NCBI GenBank assembly: GCA_964445985.1
Contig: CAYUMU010000031.1
Span: 1-61,807 of the forward strand
From: CAYUMU01 sp964445985
GTDB lineage: Bacteria > Planctomycetota > Planctomycetia > Pirellulales > S012-138
Length of the DNA: 61,807 nucleotides
Direction of reading: 5' to 3'
Below are positions 27,172 to 33,831 of the stretch, one piece after another (position 1 is the stretch's first letter; every line of letters begins with the position of its first letter). Both the position numbers and the translations under genes were made by a program. The notes beneath the pieces were generated by a model. It was given only the letters and a program-made list of their open reading frames with translations, searched no databases and was not told the DNA's origin.

Positions 27172-27317
27172 ACCCCGAAGGGGTTTTCAGCCAGTAGCCG
27201 GCGGTTGAGCGTAGCGACACCGCCGGAAAACCAATGACAAAATCCATCGACCCCGGCTGGAGTCGCAGTCGCGTTGGTTGCTCGTTCCATCCGGCTATCA
27301 TCCTTTTTCTAGGATGA
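27172..27317. repeat. Palindromic interspersed repeat, family P, copy 2
   Basis: Edge hairpins ACCCC-gaa-GGGGT (27172-27184) and CATCC/GGATG (27300-27317) bracket a core stem CCGGCGGT (27198-27205) with ACCGCCGG (27219-27226) and the loop TGAGCGTAGCGAC. Compared with 125-220, three stem positions differ on both strands together, and the loop motif TGAGCG-AGCGAC is kept. It fills most of the spacer between the sigma factor and nucleoside hydrolase genes. Confidence 0.75.
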
Positions 27318-27393
27318 ACGAGGCTAGCTTCAGCCCCCCGTTTGTCTTTCACCTGTCCCACGACCCCCATCCTTTCCGTTCAGGTCTCTTCTC

Positions 27394-28398
27394 ATGCGAA
27401 TGCTCCGACTCCTTTCCGTGGCGCTCATTTCCGCCGGGTTTCTGGCCTGTCTATCGTCCGCCGCCGTGGCCCAAGTGAACATCATCTTCGATACCGACAT
27501 GGACACCGACTGCGACGACGTGGGCGCGCTGGCCATGCTGCACGCCCTGGCCGATGGCGGCGAAGCCAACATTCTGGCGACCGTCGTCAGTTCGCGCTAC
27601 CCCTGGTCGGTGTCTTGCGTGGCCGCCATCAACCAGTATTTTGGCCGCGGCGATCTGCCGATTGGCTGCCCCAAAGGCGAAGGAGTGGATACCGGCAGCC
27701 GCGGTTCGCGCTACGCACGGCAGATCGCCGAGCAGTTCCCGGTTCGCAATCCCGAGTACGCCAAGAACGACGCGGCGCCCGATGCCGTGGATGTGTACCG
27801 CCGTATTTTGGCCGCGCAAGACGATCAGAGCGTGGTTATCGTCAGCGTGGGCTATCTGACCAATCTCGACAACCTGCTGAAGAGCGGCGGCGATAAACAC
27901 AGCCCCCTGAGTGGCAGCGACCTGGTGAAGCAAAAGGTGAAGCTCTGGGTTTGCATGGGCGGGCGTTACCCCAAGCACCTCGATCCAGGCGTGTTTGGCA
28001 ACTTCAAGCCCGACCCGGCGGCGGCCGTGTCGGCAGCGAAGCATTGGCCGGGGCCGGTGGTGTTTTCTGGCCTGGGCGACGACATTCCCACCGGCGTCAA
28101 GCTCCGCGCCGTCGCTGGCGAAAACCCCGTCCGCCGCGGCTACGATCTCTACCTGGGCAAGACGCCGGCCCGCCCCAGTTGGGATCCGATTTCGGTACTC
28201 TACGCGGTGCGGCCAAACGCCGAGTTCTGGCAGGTTCACCGCGGAGGGTACAACCACATCTTTGAGAACGGCACCAACGAGTGGCGGCCAGGGGCAGAGA
28301 CCCATCAAAGCCTGCTGCAATTGCAGCCTGGCATGAAAGACAAGCTGCGGCTGGAAATGGAAACCCTGATGGCCGCGCAGCCCAAGGCCAAGAAGTAG
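27394..28398 (+). CDS. Secreted nucleoside hydrolase-like protein
   Basis: A 334-residue protein with a signal peptide (MRMLRLLSVALISAGFLACLSSAAVAQ) and an inosine-uridine nucleoside N-ribohydrolase fold. The metal-binding N-terminal motif is FDTDMDTDCDDVGALAML, a variant of the usual DxDPGxDD that keeps the aspartates. VVSVGYLTNLDNLL is the family's second motif, and WDPISVLYAV takes the place of the HDAVAL-type C-terminal motif. It probably cleaves nucleosides, or a related N-glycoside, outside the cytoplasm. A second, cytosolic nucleoside hydrolase with canonical motifs lies at 46317-47258. Confidence 0.88.
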   Translation: MRMLRLLSVALISAGFLACLSSAAVAQVNIIFDTDMDTDCDDVGALAMLHALADGGEANILATVVSSRYPWSVSCVAAINQYFGRGDLPIGCPKGEGVDTGSRGSRYARQIAEQFPVRNPEYAKNDAAPDAVDVYRRILAAQDDQSVVIVSVGYLTNLDNLLKSGGDKHSPLSGSDLVKQKVKLWVCMGGRYPKHLDPGVFGNFKPDPAAAVSAAKHWPGPVVFSGLGDDIPTGVKLRAVAGENPVRRGYDLYLGKTPARPSWDPISVLYAVRPNAEFWQVHRGGYNHIFENGTNEWRPGAETHQSLLQLQPGMKDKLRLEMETLMAAQPKAKK

Positions 28399-28429
28399 CA
28401 GGCCAGCCATCCTTCCGAGCGAGGCCAAT

Positions 28430-28467
28430 AAAAAAACCCGTTCGATCCGCGGGGGAGACCGAACGGG
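28430..28467 (-). terminator. Strong leftward terminator (weaker rightward)
   Basis: The stem CCCGTTCG (28437-28444) with CGAACGGG (28460-28467) is followed on the minus strand by seven Ts then ATT. On the plus strand only CTTTAT follows, so it mainly ends leftward transcripts, while perhaps also serving the secreted nucleoside hydrolase gene. Nothing protein-coding enters it from the right. Confidence 0.85.
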
Positions 28468-28945
28468 CTTTATCTGGTCGTGATACACCCCACTCGTTGG
28501 CTGGGTCGGCCAGGGGTTCGGGGGGCAGGCGTTTCTCAGCCCATCTTTCCCGATTGGTTCACGACACGGGACGTAGGAAACCGCGAGGTTCATTCCGGCT
28601 CGGAGAAGCCCCCTTTGCGGGAGGGGCTTCTGGAGAGGAGACAACCGACCCCGGGGGAAACGGCCCCACGATGATCGGTCGCAACATTCTTGTTTGGCGT
28701 TCGCTGGCTGCGAAAACAGCTCGGATCCGACGACCGGGTCCAACCGTGTTCTGCTTGGCATCCGTCGTAAGTTCGCTCACCCAGGGGAGAGGAAAAATTG
28801 GCCATCGGGGGGCGGGAATCCCCCGAAGGCCAACTGGGTCAGGCGGTTCGTCGGGGCCAACGCCTCGCAAGCGTTTGGAGTCGCTCGGTCGTGCGTTGGC
28901 GTAGGGGGTGAAAAGCACCCGGCGTGCCAAAGGACCGACCAAGGC
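28437..28945 (-). ncRNA. Candidate structured non-coding RNA (unidentified)
   Basis: The segment is bounded by two leftward terminators (28948-28977 and 28430-28467) and has no convincing protein gene. It contains strong nested hairpins. At 28885-28938, TCGGTC/GACCGA, TTGGC/GCCAA and GGTG/CACC stack with internal loops. At 28798-28833, TTGGCC/GGCCAA encloses GGGGG/CCCCC. CCAACGC/GCGTTTGG lies at 28857-28878, and AGAAGCCCC/GGGGCTTCT at 28604-28631. The strand is inferred from the terminators. Signature strings of RNase P RNA (GAGGAAAGUCC), SRP RNA (GGAAGGAAGCAGCC) and tmRNA (T-arm plus CCA end) were not found. A divergent RNase P RNA cannot be excluded. Confidence 0.45.
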
Positions 28946-28947
28946 CG

Positions 28948-28977
28948 AAAAAAATGCGACGATGAAGAGCAATCGTC
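28948..28977 (-). terminator. Leftward terminator
   Basis: GACGAT (28958-28963) pairs with ATCGTC (28972-28977), and the minus strand continues GCA then seven Ts. It lies about 340 bases downstream of the leftward membrane-protein gene ending at 29319 and may end that transcript. Confidence 0.7.
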
Positions 28978-29318
28978 TCTAACCCAATTGGCAGTCGGCA
29001 TTAGCAAAATTGATTCACCGCCACGCCACCCCCAGGTCGCGCTGAGACCGGCTTGTAACTCTTACAACGTCTGGGTAAATGGCGTTGAAAAAATTACATT
29101 TCGGCCCCAGCATCGCCAGGGGGCCAGGGGAGTTACGCCTGACTGGCCATGCCAGTCGCTCCAGCCAAGGAAGGCCGGCCACCTGGGCGGTGGCAGGTTG
29201 CAGCGAAAGCCGCTCGTGGGAAAGGGGGCTTAAGGGGCCAGGTCGGCGAGGCCGGGAATGTATTGATCGAAATGTAGAAGCTTGCGATGGGGGGCAAGCG
29301 TGGTCGGCCAGCGACACG
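28978..29318. other. Gene-free stretch between terminator and membrane-protein gene
   Basis: No coding frame is supported. It holds the perfect hairpin GACTGGC-cat-GCCAGTC (29141-29157). It could be the long 3' untranslated region of the leftward gene, or part of the neighbouring RNA locus. Confidence 0.4.
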
Positions 29319-30602
29319 CTAGCGATTCTTGCGGCGTTCTTTGCGCATGGCGCGGCGATCCGCCTTGCTTAGTTTGGGGCCGCCCAGCTCTTCGGCGTCG
29401 TCGATTCGCGTTTCGCCAGGGTTGCTAGCGACCGCCGCCTTGGAACTGCTGAGAGCGGTCCTGGCTTCTTCGGCTTTGGCTACGGTGGAAGCCGGCTTGG
29501 CGATCCGGGCACTGGCGGCCGAATCCGCGGTTGCCGATTTGTTGGCCGTGGAGGTTTTGGCCTCGGCCGGTTCGCGAACGGTTCTCCGGCCGCGCGTGGG
29601 CGACGAGGTTTCGGTCGCCGCCGCCTCCGCGGCCACTTTCCGACGCCGCTTGGGCTTGGCCTCCGCGGATGAAGCCTCTTCGCCGCCTCTCTTGCGTTTG
29701 GCGTGGGGGATCAGCCCTTCGATATCGCGAACCAGGTAGCGCGCGTACAAGGTGCACGCCAGCCAGAGCATCACGTTCCCCAGCATTTCGAGACCTTCTT
29801 CCAGCATCACGCCCACGGCGCCACGCTGGGGCAACAGGATTTCTAACTGCGTGAGTACCGCCACGGCAAAACAGGCTCCCGTGGCCAGAAACGCCAACGT
29901 GGCCGACCAGCACTCGCGCATGTCGAGCAGCAGCCGGAAGCCCACCCAGCCCAATACCAACCCATAGCCGGCCACCCACCAGAGCGAGCCGTCGCCGTAC
30001 AACCGGTGGCCGGTGAGCAGCGACATCATTTCCTTGAAGCCTTCGTGCAGGCTGGCGCTTTCGTCGATGCTCATCATGGCGAAGCACAGCCCGGCGGCAA
30101 ACCAGGTGCGATACCGGCCGCGATAGTCGTCGATGCGGTGCCGCCGGAGCGAATACACCAAAAAAGCGAAAGCGGCCGCCACGGCGAGCACGGTGGAAGA
30201 GTACCAGGCTCCCAGGCTGCCTTCGCTATCGAGGTCGAAGGTGGCCACGCGGCCATCGGTGGTTTGCCTGGCCCAGGTTGGCATCTTGAAGTAAAGCCAT
30301 TCCAAGCCGCCAATTACGACCAGATTGAGGGCCAGCAGCATCAGCAGCGTTAGCGGCCGCCGGGGAATGAAATCGGTGATCCGCGGTTGGTGTTCCATCA
30401 GTGCGGCCTGGGTGTACCGAGGGCTGGGGTGTCCAACCTCATTCAACGCAGCATGCTCAGCCGTTGCCGAATCCGTTTCGGCCGCGCCGTCTGAGCGTAC
30501 CCCGACCGATCGGCGCCGGGTGTTGGCTCCTTCCGCGACAACCTCTTCGTTGAGAAGTCGCCGCCGGCGATCATCGCTGGGCGTATGCGCTCGGAAATGC
30601 AT
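29319..30602 (-). CDS. Hypothetical multi-pass membrane protein with basic C-terminal tail
   Basis: A 427-residue protein. The first 75 residues are charged and probably unstructured. Six hydrophobic segments follow between about residues 82 and 285 (for example TLLMLLALNLVVIGGLEWLYF, SSTVLAVAAAFAFLVYSL, WWVAGYGLVLGWVGFRLLL and AFLATGACFAVAVLTQL). The last 130 residues are rich in Lys, Ala, Ser and Glu with RKRGGEE and a final SKADRRAMRKERRKNR, suggesting a cytoplasmic tail that binds acidic partners or RNA. MMSIDESASLHEGF between segments holds acidic/histidine residues that recur in DUF-type membrane proteins. No family was recognised. The start at 30602 avoids an odd leading peptide. Confidence 0.7.
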   Translation of the reverse strand: MHFRAHTPSDDRRRRLLNEEVVAEGANTRRRSVGVRSDGAAETDSATAEHAALNEVGHPSPRYTQAALMEHQPRITDFIPRRPLTLLMLLALNLVVIGGLEWLYFKMPTWARQTTDGRVATFDLDSEGSLGAWYSSTVLAVAAAFAFLVYSLRRHRIDDYRGRYRTWFAAGLCFAMMSIDESASLHEGFKEMMSLLTGHRLYGDGSLWWVAGYGLVLGWVGFRLLLDMRECWSATLAFLATGACFAVAVLTQLEILLPQRGAVGVMLEEGLEMLGNVMLWLACTLYARYLVRDIEGLIPHAKRKRGGEEASSAEAKPKRRRKVAAEAAATETSSPTRGRRTVREPAEAKTSTANKSATADSAASARIAKPASTVAKAEEARTALSSSKAAVASNPGETRIDDAEELGGPKLSKADRRAMRKERRKNR

Positions 30603-30676
30603 GATTGGTGGGGGAATATATCCCGCATGGCCCACCAACGTAAGACAAGTATTTTTGTGCCCCCCGGAACGAACTG

Positions 30677-31150
30677 CTAGCGAGGGGGCAATGCCCGCGC
30701 GGTGGCGCTCATCACCAGCGTTTCAATATCGCCTTCTTGCACGATTTCGTTGCGCTGATTGATGATGCGTCGTCGCCAGATGACGTGGCCCCGCCGCCGC
30801 CCGTTTTGCCGCTTCTCAATCACTTCGTTCACCACGTGCACGGTGTCGCCAATGTAAATCGGCTTTTCGAAGCGCCAGTTCAAGATTTGCACGAAGGCCG
30901 CGGTTTCGACATAGGGGCTGAAACTCCCCAACCCCGCCATGAACGACAACCCCAGCAACCCGTGGGCAATGCGGCGTTTGTACGGCGTGCCCCGCGCGTG
31001 CTCGCGATCGACATGGAGCGGATTGAAGTCCCCCGTTAAGCAGGCGAAATTCACCACGTCGGTCTCGGTGATGGTTCGCGCCAGACTGGTCCAACTATCC
31101 CCGACCACGAGATCCTCGTAGGTCAGGGCTTGATTGATGTTTGCGGACAT
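30677..31150 (-). CDS. MaoC-like (R)-specific enoyl-CoA hydratase family protein
   Basis: A 157-residue hot-dog-fold protein. The MaoC hydratase signature is visible in VNFACLTGDFNPLHVDREHARGTPYKRRIAHGLLGLSFMAGL, with the catalytic Asp (GDFNPLH) and His in place. It then has NWRFEKPIYIGDTVHVVNEVIEKR. Such proteins hydrate 2-enoyl-CoA or related thioesters, or act as broader acyl-CoA dehydratases. The start is MSANINQ at 31150; ATG codons at 31159 and 31240 would add short extensions. The gene is single. Confidence 0.92.
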   Translation of the reverse strand: MSANINQALTYEDLVVGDSWTSLARTITETDVVNFACLTGDFNPLHVDREHARGTPYKRRIAHGLLGLSFMAGLGSFSPYVETAAFVQILNWRFEKPIYIGDTVHVVNEVIEKRQNGRRRGHVIWRRRIINQRNEIVQEGDIETLVMSATARALPPR

Positions 31151-31702
31151 CGAACGCATCGCAATTCCAGATTCCAAATCAGGAGGCTTCCCTAACCAAA
31201 GAATCGTTGCAGGGTGGGTAGGCAGCGTCAAGCCTGGCACCGTACCAACCCACGCGTTTTTTGTGCATGGAAGGGTACTTCTCTTCTAATGCCGCAAACC
31301 CAGTCAGGGTGGACACATATTTCGAGAATTTCTTCGGCGACGCGCGGCAAAATCTGTCCATTTTTGCCAGCTTGCGCAGCCTGCGAAGTTCGGGGTTGGA
31401 ATCGACTTCCGTCGCAAAAACGGACCTGGGGAGGGGGATCGTGCGGGGAGGCCTTCTTGGGCCGGAATTCTGTCTCCGCTCCAGACTATCTTCTGAAACG
31501 AAAGCGTAAAATGCCGCCTGCGTGTCACGACAGCCTGTCGTGGCGATGGGGCGCTTTGGCGATGGCTGGCAAACTTTTTGGATTGGCTCAACCTGAACAA
31601 GTCTCTCTGCCGAAAACGACGAGGTGACCATGGTGCGCGCCGGCGTTCCCAGGATGGGAAGCAGTGGCCAGGTTCGCCCAGCCGCGTTGTCTAGCTAAAG
31701 CC
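31151..31702. other. Intergenic region with a perfect hairpin
   Basis: No coding frame here is protein-like. The palindrome CACGACAGCCTGTCGTG lies at 31526-31542. An upstream ATG at 31664 is in frame with the FliN-like gene, and a start there would read through repeat copy A. Confidence 0.45.
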
Positions 31703-31784
31703 CTTAACGCGGGTAAACCGCGGACGAACTCCGAGGCATTAAAGTTCTCTGCAGCTTGTAGAGATGCTAACGAGCAAGAAACTA
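31703..31784 (+). repeat. 82-bp interspersed element, copy A
   Basis: This 82-bp element runs from CTTAACGCGGG to CAAGAAACTA on the plus strand. Copies B (32680-32761, opposite strand) and C (53048-53129, opposite strand) differ from it at about 8-10 positions. Two hairpins are seen: GCGG-gtaaa-CCGC and TCTCTGCA-gct-TGTAGAGA. The last base is the A of the FliN-like gene's ATG. Confidence 0.9.
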
Positions 31785-32659
31785 TGTTGATAGCCGCCTT
31801 CGACGTTGCCGATGCTTGCCGCGCCGCCGCTGCGGAGCTTGCGGAAGCTTGGAGCCGAGCATTCTCGTGCAAGTTGCAAATCTCACCGCTGCCAGCCCAA
31901 ACTTTGGAGCTTGCCCAACTGCCCGCTCCGCTGGCGACCGAAGGCTTGTTGGTTTGCGTGCGAGCGGAGGATAGCCAACGGTGGCTCGCCGTTGCCCATC
32001 AGAACGCGGTGCTGCCCGATTGGTATCGCGCACCCGACCCCACCGGCGAGAGCCGGCTATCTACCCTGGCCCAAGAGCTGGGGTTGTCGCTGTTCGACGA
32101 TAGCGCGCTGCCGGACCAGTTTGTGGCCCGGCATGTGCCCAACCTTCGCCAGTCGTTGGCAAGCGAATTGGCTGGCACGCCCCGATTGCAGTGCATGCGT
32201 TGGCAACTCAAGCCGGCCGACGGGTCCGAGGCCGAGGCGTTCTTGTTCTGGTCGGCCAGCACTCCGACGGCGTCCGCTTCCAAAGTTTCTGCCCCCGCCT
32301 CGCCTGCTCCGGCAGCGAAGCAACCGGCGCCGCCCACGCGGGCGAGTGTTCCACCGGCGGTTGCGGCCGGGTCGCGTGACTCGTTGCCGCCCTACTCACG
32401 CAGCTTGCTGAAGATCCCGCTGCCGGTCTCGGTTACGCTGGCCCACAAGAAACAGCTCGCTTCGCAAATTCTGGAACTGGGACCCGGAGCGATCATTCAG
32501 TTCGACCGCTCCTGCGAGGAAACGCTCGATCTGGAAGTCGGTGGGCTGCGGGTCGCCCTGGGCGAAGCGGTGAAGGTCGGAGACAAGTTTGGCCTGCGGA
32601 TTACTGAAATGGTCAGCCCGAGTGAACGCTTCCAGCCCATCCGTCGGCAGGGGAGCTAA
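31784..32659 (+). CDS. Orphan FliN/SpoA-domain protein
   Basis: A 291-residue protein. The C-terminal 75 residues (RSLLKIPLPVSVTLAHKK through FGLRITEMVSP) match the SpoA/FliN domain that builds the flagellar motor switch C-ring: a conserved LKIPLPVSV start, ILELGPGAIIQFDR, and GEAVKVGDKFGLRI. The N-terminal 190 residues are unfamiliar (possibly a FliM/FliY-like or regulatory domain), followed by a Pro/Ala-rich linker (about 170-205). ATG at 31784 follows copy A directly; the frame stays open upstream to an ATG at 31664. No other flagellar gene is in the window. Both sides carry the inverted 82-bp repeat. It could belong to the motor or to a type III secretion-like system. Confidence 0.82.
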   Translation: MLIAAFDVADACRAAAAELAEAWSRAFSCKLQISPLPAQTLELAQLPAPLATEGLLVCVRAEDSQRWLAVAHQNAVLPDWYRAPDPTGESRLSTLAQELGLSLFDDSALPDQFVARHVPNLRQSLASELAGTPRLQCMRWQLKPADGSEAEAFLFWSASTPTASASKVSAPASPAPAAKQPAPPTRASVPPAVAAGSRDSLPPYSRSLLKIPLPVSVTLAHKKQLASQILELGPGAIIQFDRSCEETLDLEVGGLRVALGEAVKVGDKFGLRITEMVSPSERFQPIRRQGS

Positions 32660-32679
32660 GCTCAGGCCAAAACGCCCTT

Positions 32680-32761
32680 TAGTTTCTTGCTCGTTAGCAT
32701 CTCTGCAAGCCGCGGAGAACTTTAATGCCTCAGCGTCCGTTTGCGGTTTACCCGCGTTAAG
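32680..32761 (-). repeat. 82-bp interspersed element, copy B
   Basis: This copy lies inverted relative to A and 20 bases after the FliN-like stop, so the gene is bracketed by inverted copies. It differs from copy C at two of 82 positions. The hairpin pair and an open reading frame (LNAGKPQTDAEALKFSA...) read on the minus strand match copy A. Confidence 0.9.
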
Positions 32762-32792
32762 TTGAACATGGCGCACCGTGGGCCGCTCGCCC

Positions 32793-33674
32793 TTACGGAG
32801 TGAATCTCTCGCCGGTCAGCAATTCGTAAGCTTCGATATATTTGGCCCGCGTGCCGGCGATAACGTCTGAGGGCAAGGCTGGCGGAGGGCTTTGTTTGTC
32901 CCAGGTGGTCGATTCGAGCCAGTCGCGCACGAATTGTTTATCGAACGACGGAGGCGAACCGCCGGGCTGGTATTCGCTGGCGGGCCAGTAGCGCGAACTG
33001 TCGGAGGTCAGCACCTCGTCCACGAGAATCACCTGGCCGTCGAGCCGCCCAAACTCAAACTTGGTATCGGCCATGATGATGCCCCGCTCTTGGGCGTACT
33101 CGGAGCCGGCGGTGTAGATCTCGATGCTCAGCCGCCGCAACTGCTCGGCCAGGGGTTGACCGACGGCGGCGACCATTTCGTCGAACGAGATGTTTTCGTC
33201 GTGCCCTTCGTCGGCCTTGGTGGCGGGCGTGAAGATGGGCTCGGGCAAGCGATCGGCCTGGCGCAGCCCTGGCGGCAGCGGAATTCCACAGACGGCGCCG
33301 GCGCGGAGATAGTCTTTCCAGCCCGAGCCGGCCAAATAGCCCCGCACCACGCACTCCACGGGCACCACCTCGGCCTTGCGCACGAGCATGGTGCGCCCGC
33401 GCAGCGGCTCCAGGTTGACTGAGCCGGGAAAGCCCATCCGGGAAACATCGGTTTCGAGCACGTGGTTGGGAACGGCCAGCCGCTGGAACCAGAAGGCGGC
33501 CAACTGGGTGAGGAGCCGGCCCTTGTCGGGGATGCCGCTGGGGAGCACCCAGTCGAAGGCACTGATGCGGTCGGTGCTGATCAGCGCCAGGCGATCGCCC
33601 AGGTCGTAGACGTCGCGCACTTTTCCACGGCGACAGGGGTACGGGAGCGAGGTTTCCAGCAAGGCGACAGACAT
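32793..33674 (-). CDS. purC: Phosphoribosylaminoimidazole-succinocarboxamide synthase
   Basis: The enzyme joins aspartate to CAIR using ATP in purine synthesis. The 293-residue protein has the long eukaryote-like form used by several bacteria. The N-terminal VRDVYDLGDRLALISTDRISAFDWVLPSGIPDKGRLLTQL is the ATP/substrate site, followed by ECVVRGYLAGSGWKDY, EPIFTPATKADEGHDENIS, GIIMADTKFEFGRLDGQVILVDEVLTSDSSRYWP and the C-terminal SFDKQFVRDWL. The start is MSVALLETSLPYP at 33674. Its 5' leader holds an inverted repeat at 33750-33801. No other purine genes are near. Confidence 0.97.
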   Translation of the reverse strand: MSVALLETSLPYPCRRGKVRDVYDLGDRLALISTDRISAFDWVLPSGIPDKGRLLTQLAAFWFQRLAVPNHVLETDVSRMGFPGSVNLEPLRGRTMLVRKAEVVPVECVVRGYLAGSGWKDYLRAGAVCGIPLPPGLRQADRLPEPIFTPATKADEGHDENISFDEMVAAVGQPLAEQLRRLSIEIYTAGSEYAQERGIIMADTKFEFGRLDGQVILVDEVLTSDSSRYWPASEYQPGGSPPSFDKQFVRDWLESTTWDKQSPPPALPSDVIAGTRAKYIEAYELLTGERFTP

Positions 33675-33749
33675 CAGCGTTCTCAAAGTGGGGCCGCGGT
33701 TTTTCAACCGCGGAAACATCGGAACCCATGGAAAATGACTTTCGGGCAT

Positions 33750-33801
33750 AGTCGCCTTTCGCTTCGCGAAAGGATTTGCTTTCGCGGAGCGAAAGCCGAC
33801 T
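33750..33801. repeat. 23-bp inverted repeat in the purC leader
   Basis: Two 23-bp arms (33750-33772 and 33779-33801) around a 6-bp spacer match except at two positions, giving a long hairpin that starts and ends with AGTCG/CGACT. This resembles the TTTCGCGGAGCGAAAGG-type palindrome seen in Pirellulales genomes. It lies 76 bases before the purC start. Confidence 0.8.
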
Positions 33802-33831
33802 TTGTTTTTCGTGCGATCCATCAGCCCGCCG

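Noticed and set aside
28437..28945. RNase P RNA, tmRNA or SRP RNA as the identity of the structured segment
   Set aside because: The short conserved strings expected for each (GAGGAAAGUCC, T-arm with CCA end, GGAAGGAAGCAGCC) were not found on either strand by eye. A covariance search is needed to exclude a divergent RNase P RNA.
28694..29233. A 179-codon rightward frame in the 28.4-29.3 kb region
   Set aside because: The composition is not protein-like, and it crosses terminators and hairpins. The segment is better explained as non-coding RNA.
31179..31631. A 150-codon leftward frame between MaoC and the FliN-like gene
   Set aside because: Amino-acid composition is poor and it spans a hairpin; no homology is evident.
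32680..32761. The 82-bp element as an integron attC site
   Set aside because: One end can be read as GTTRRRY, but the matching RYYYAAC is missing and the end is not kept in all copies. No integrase gene is nearby.
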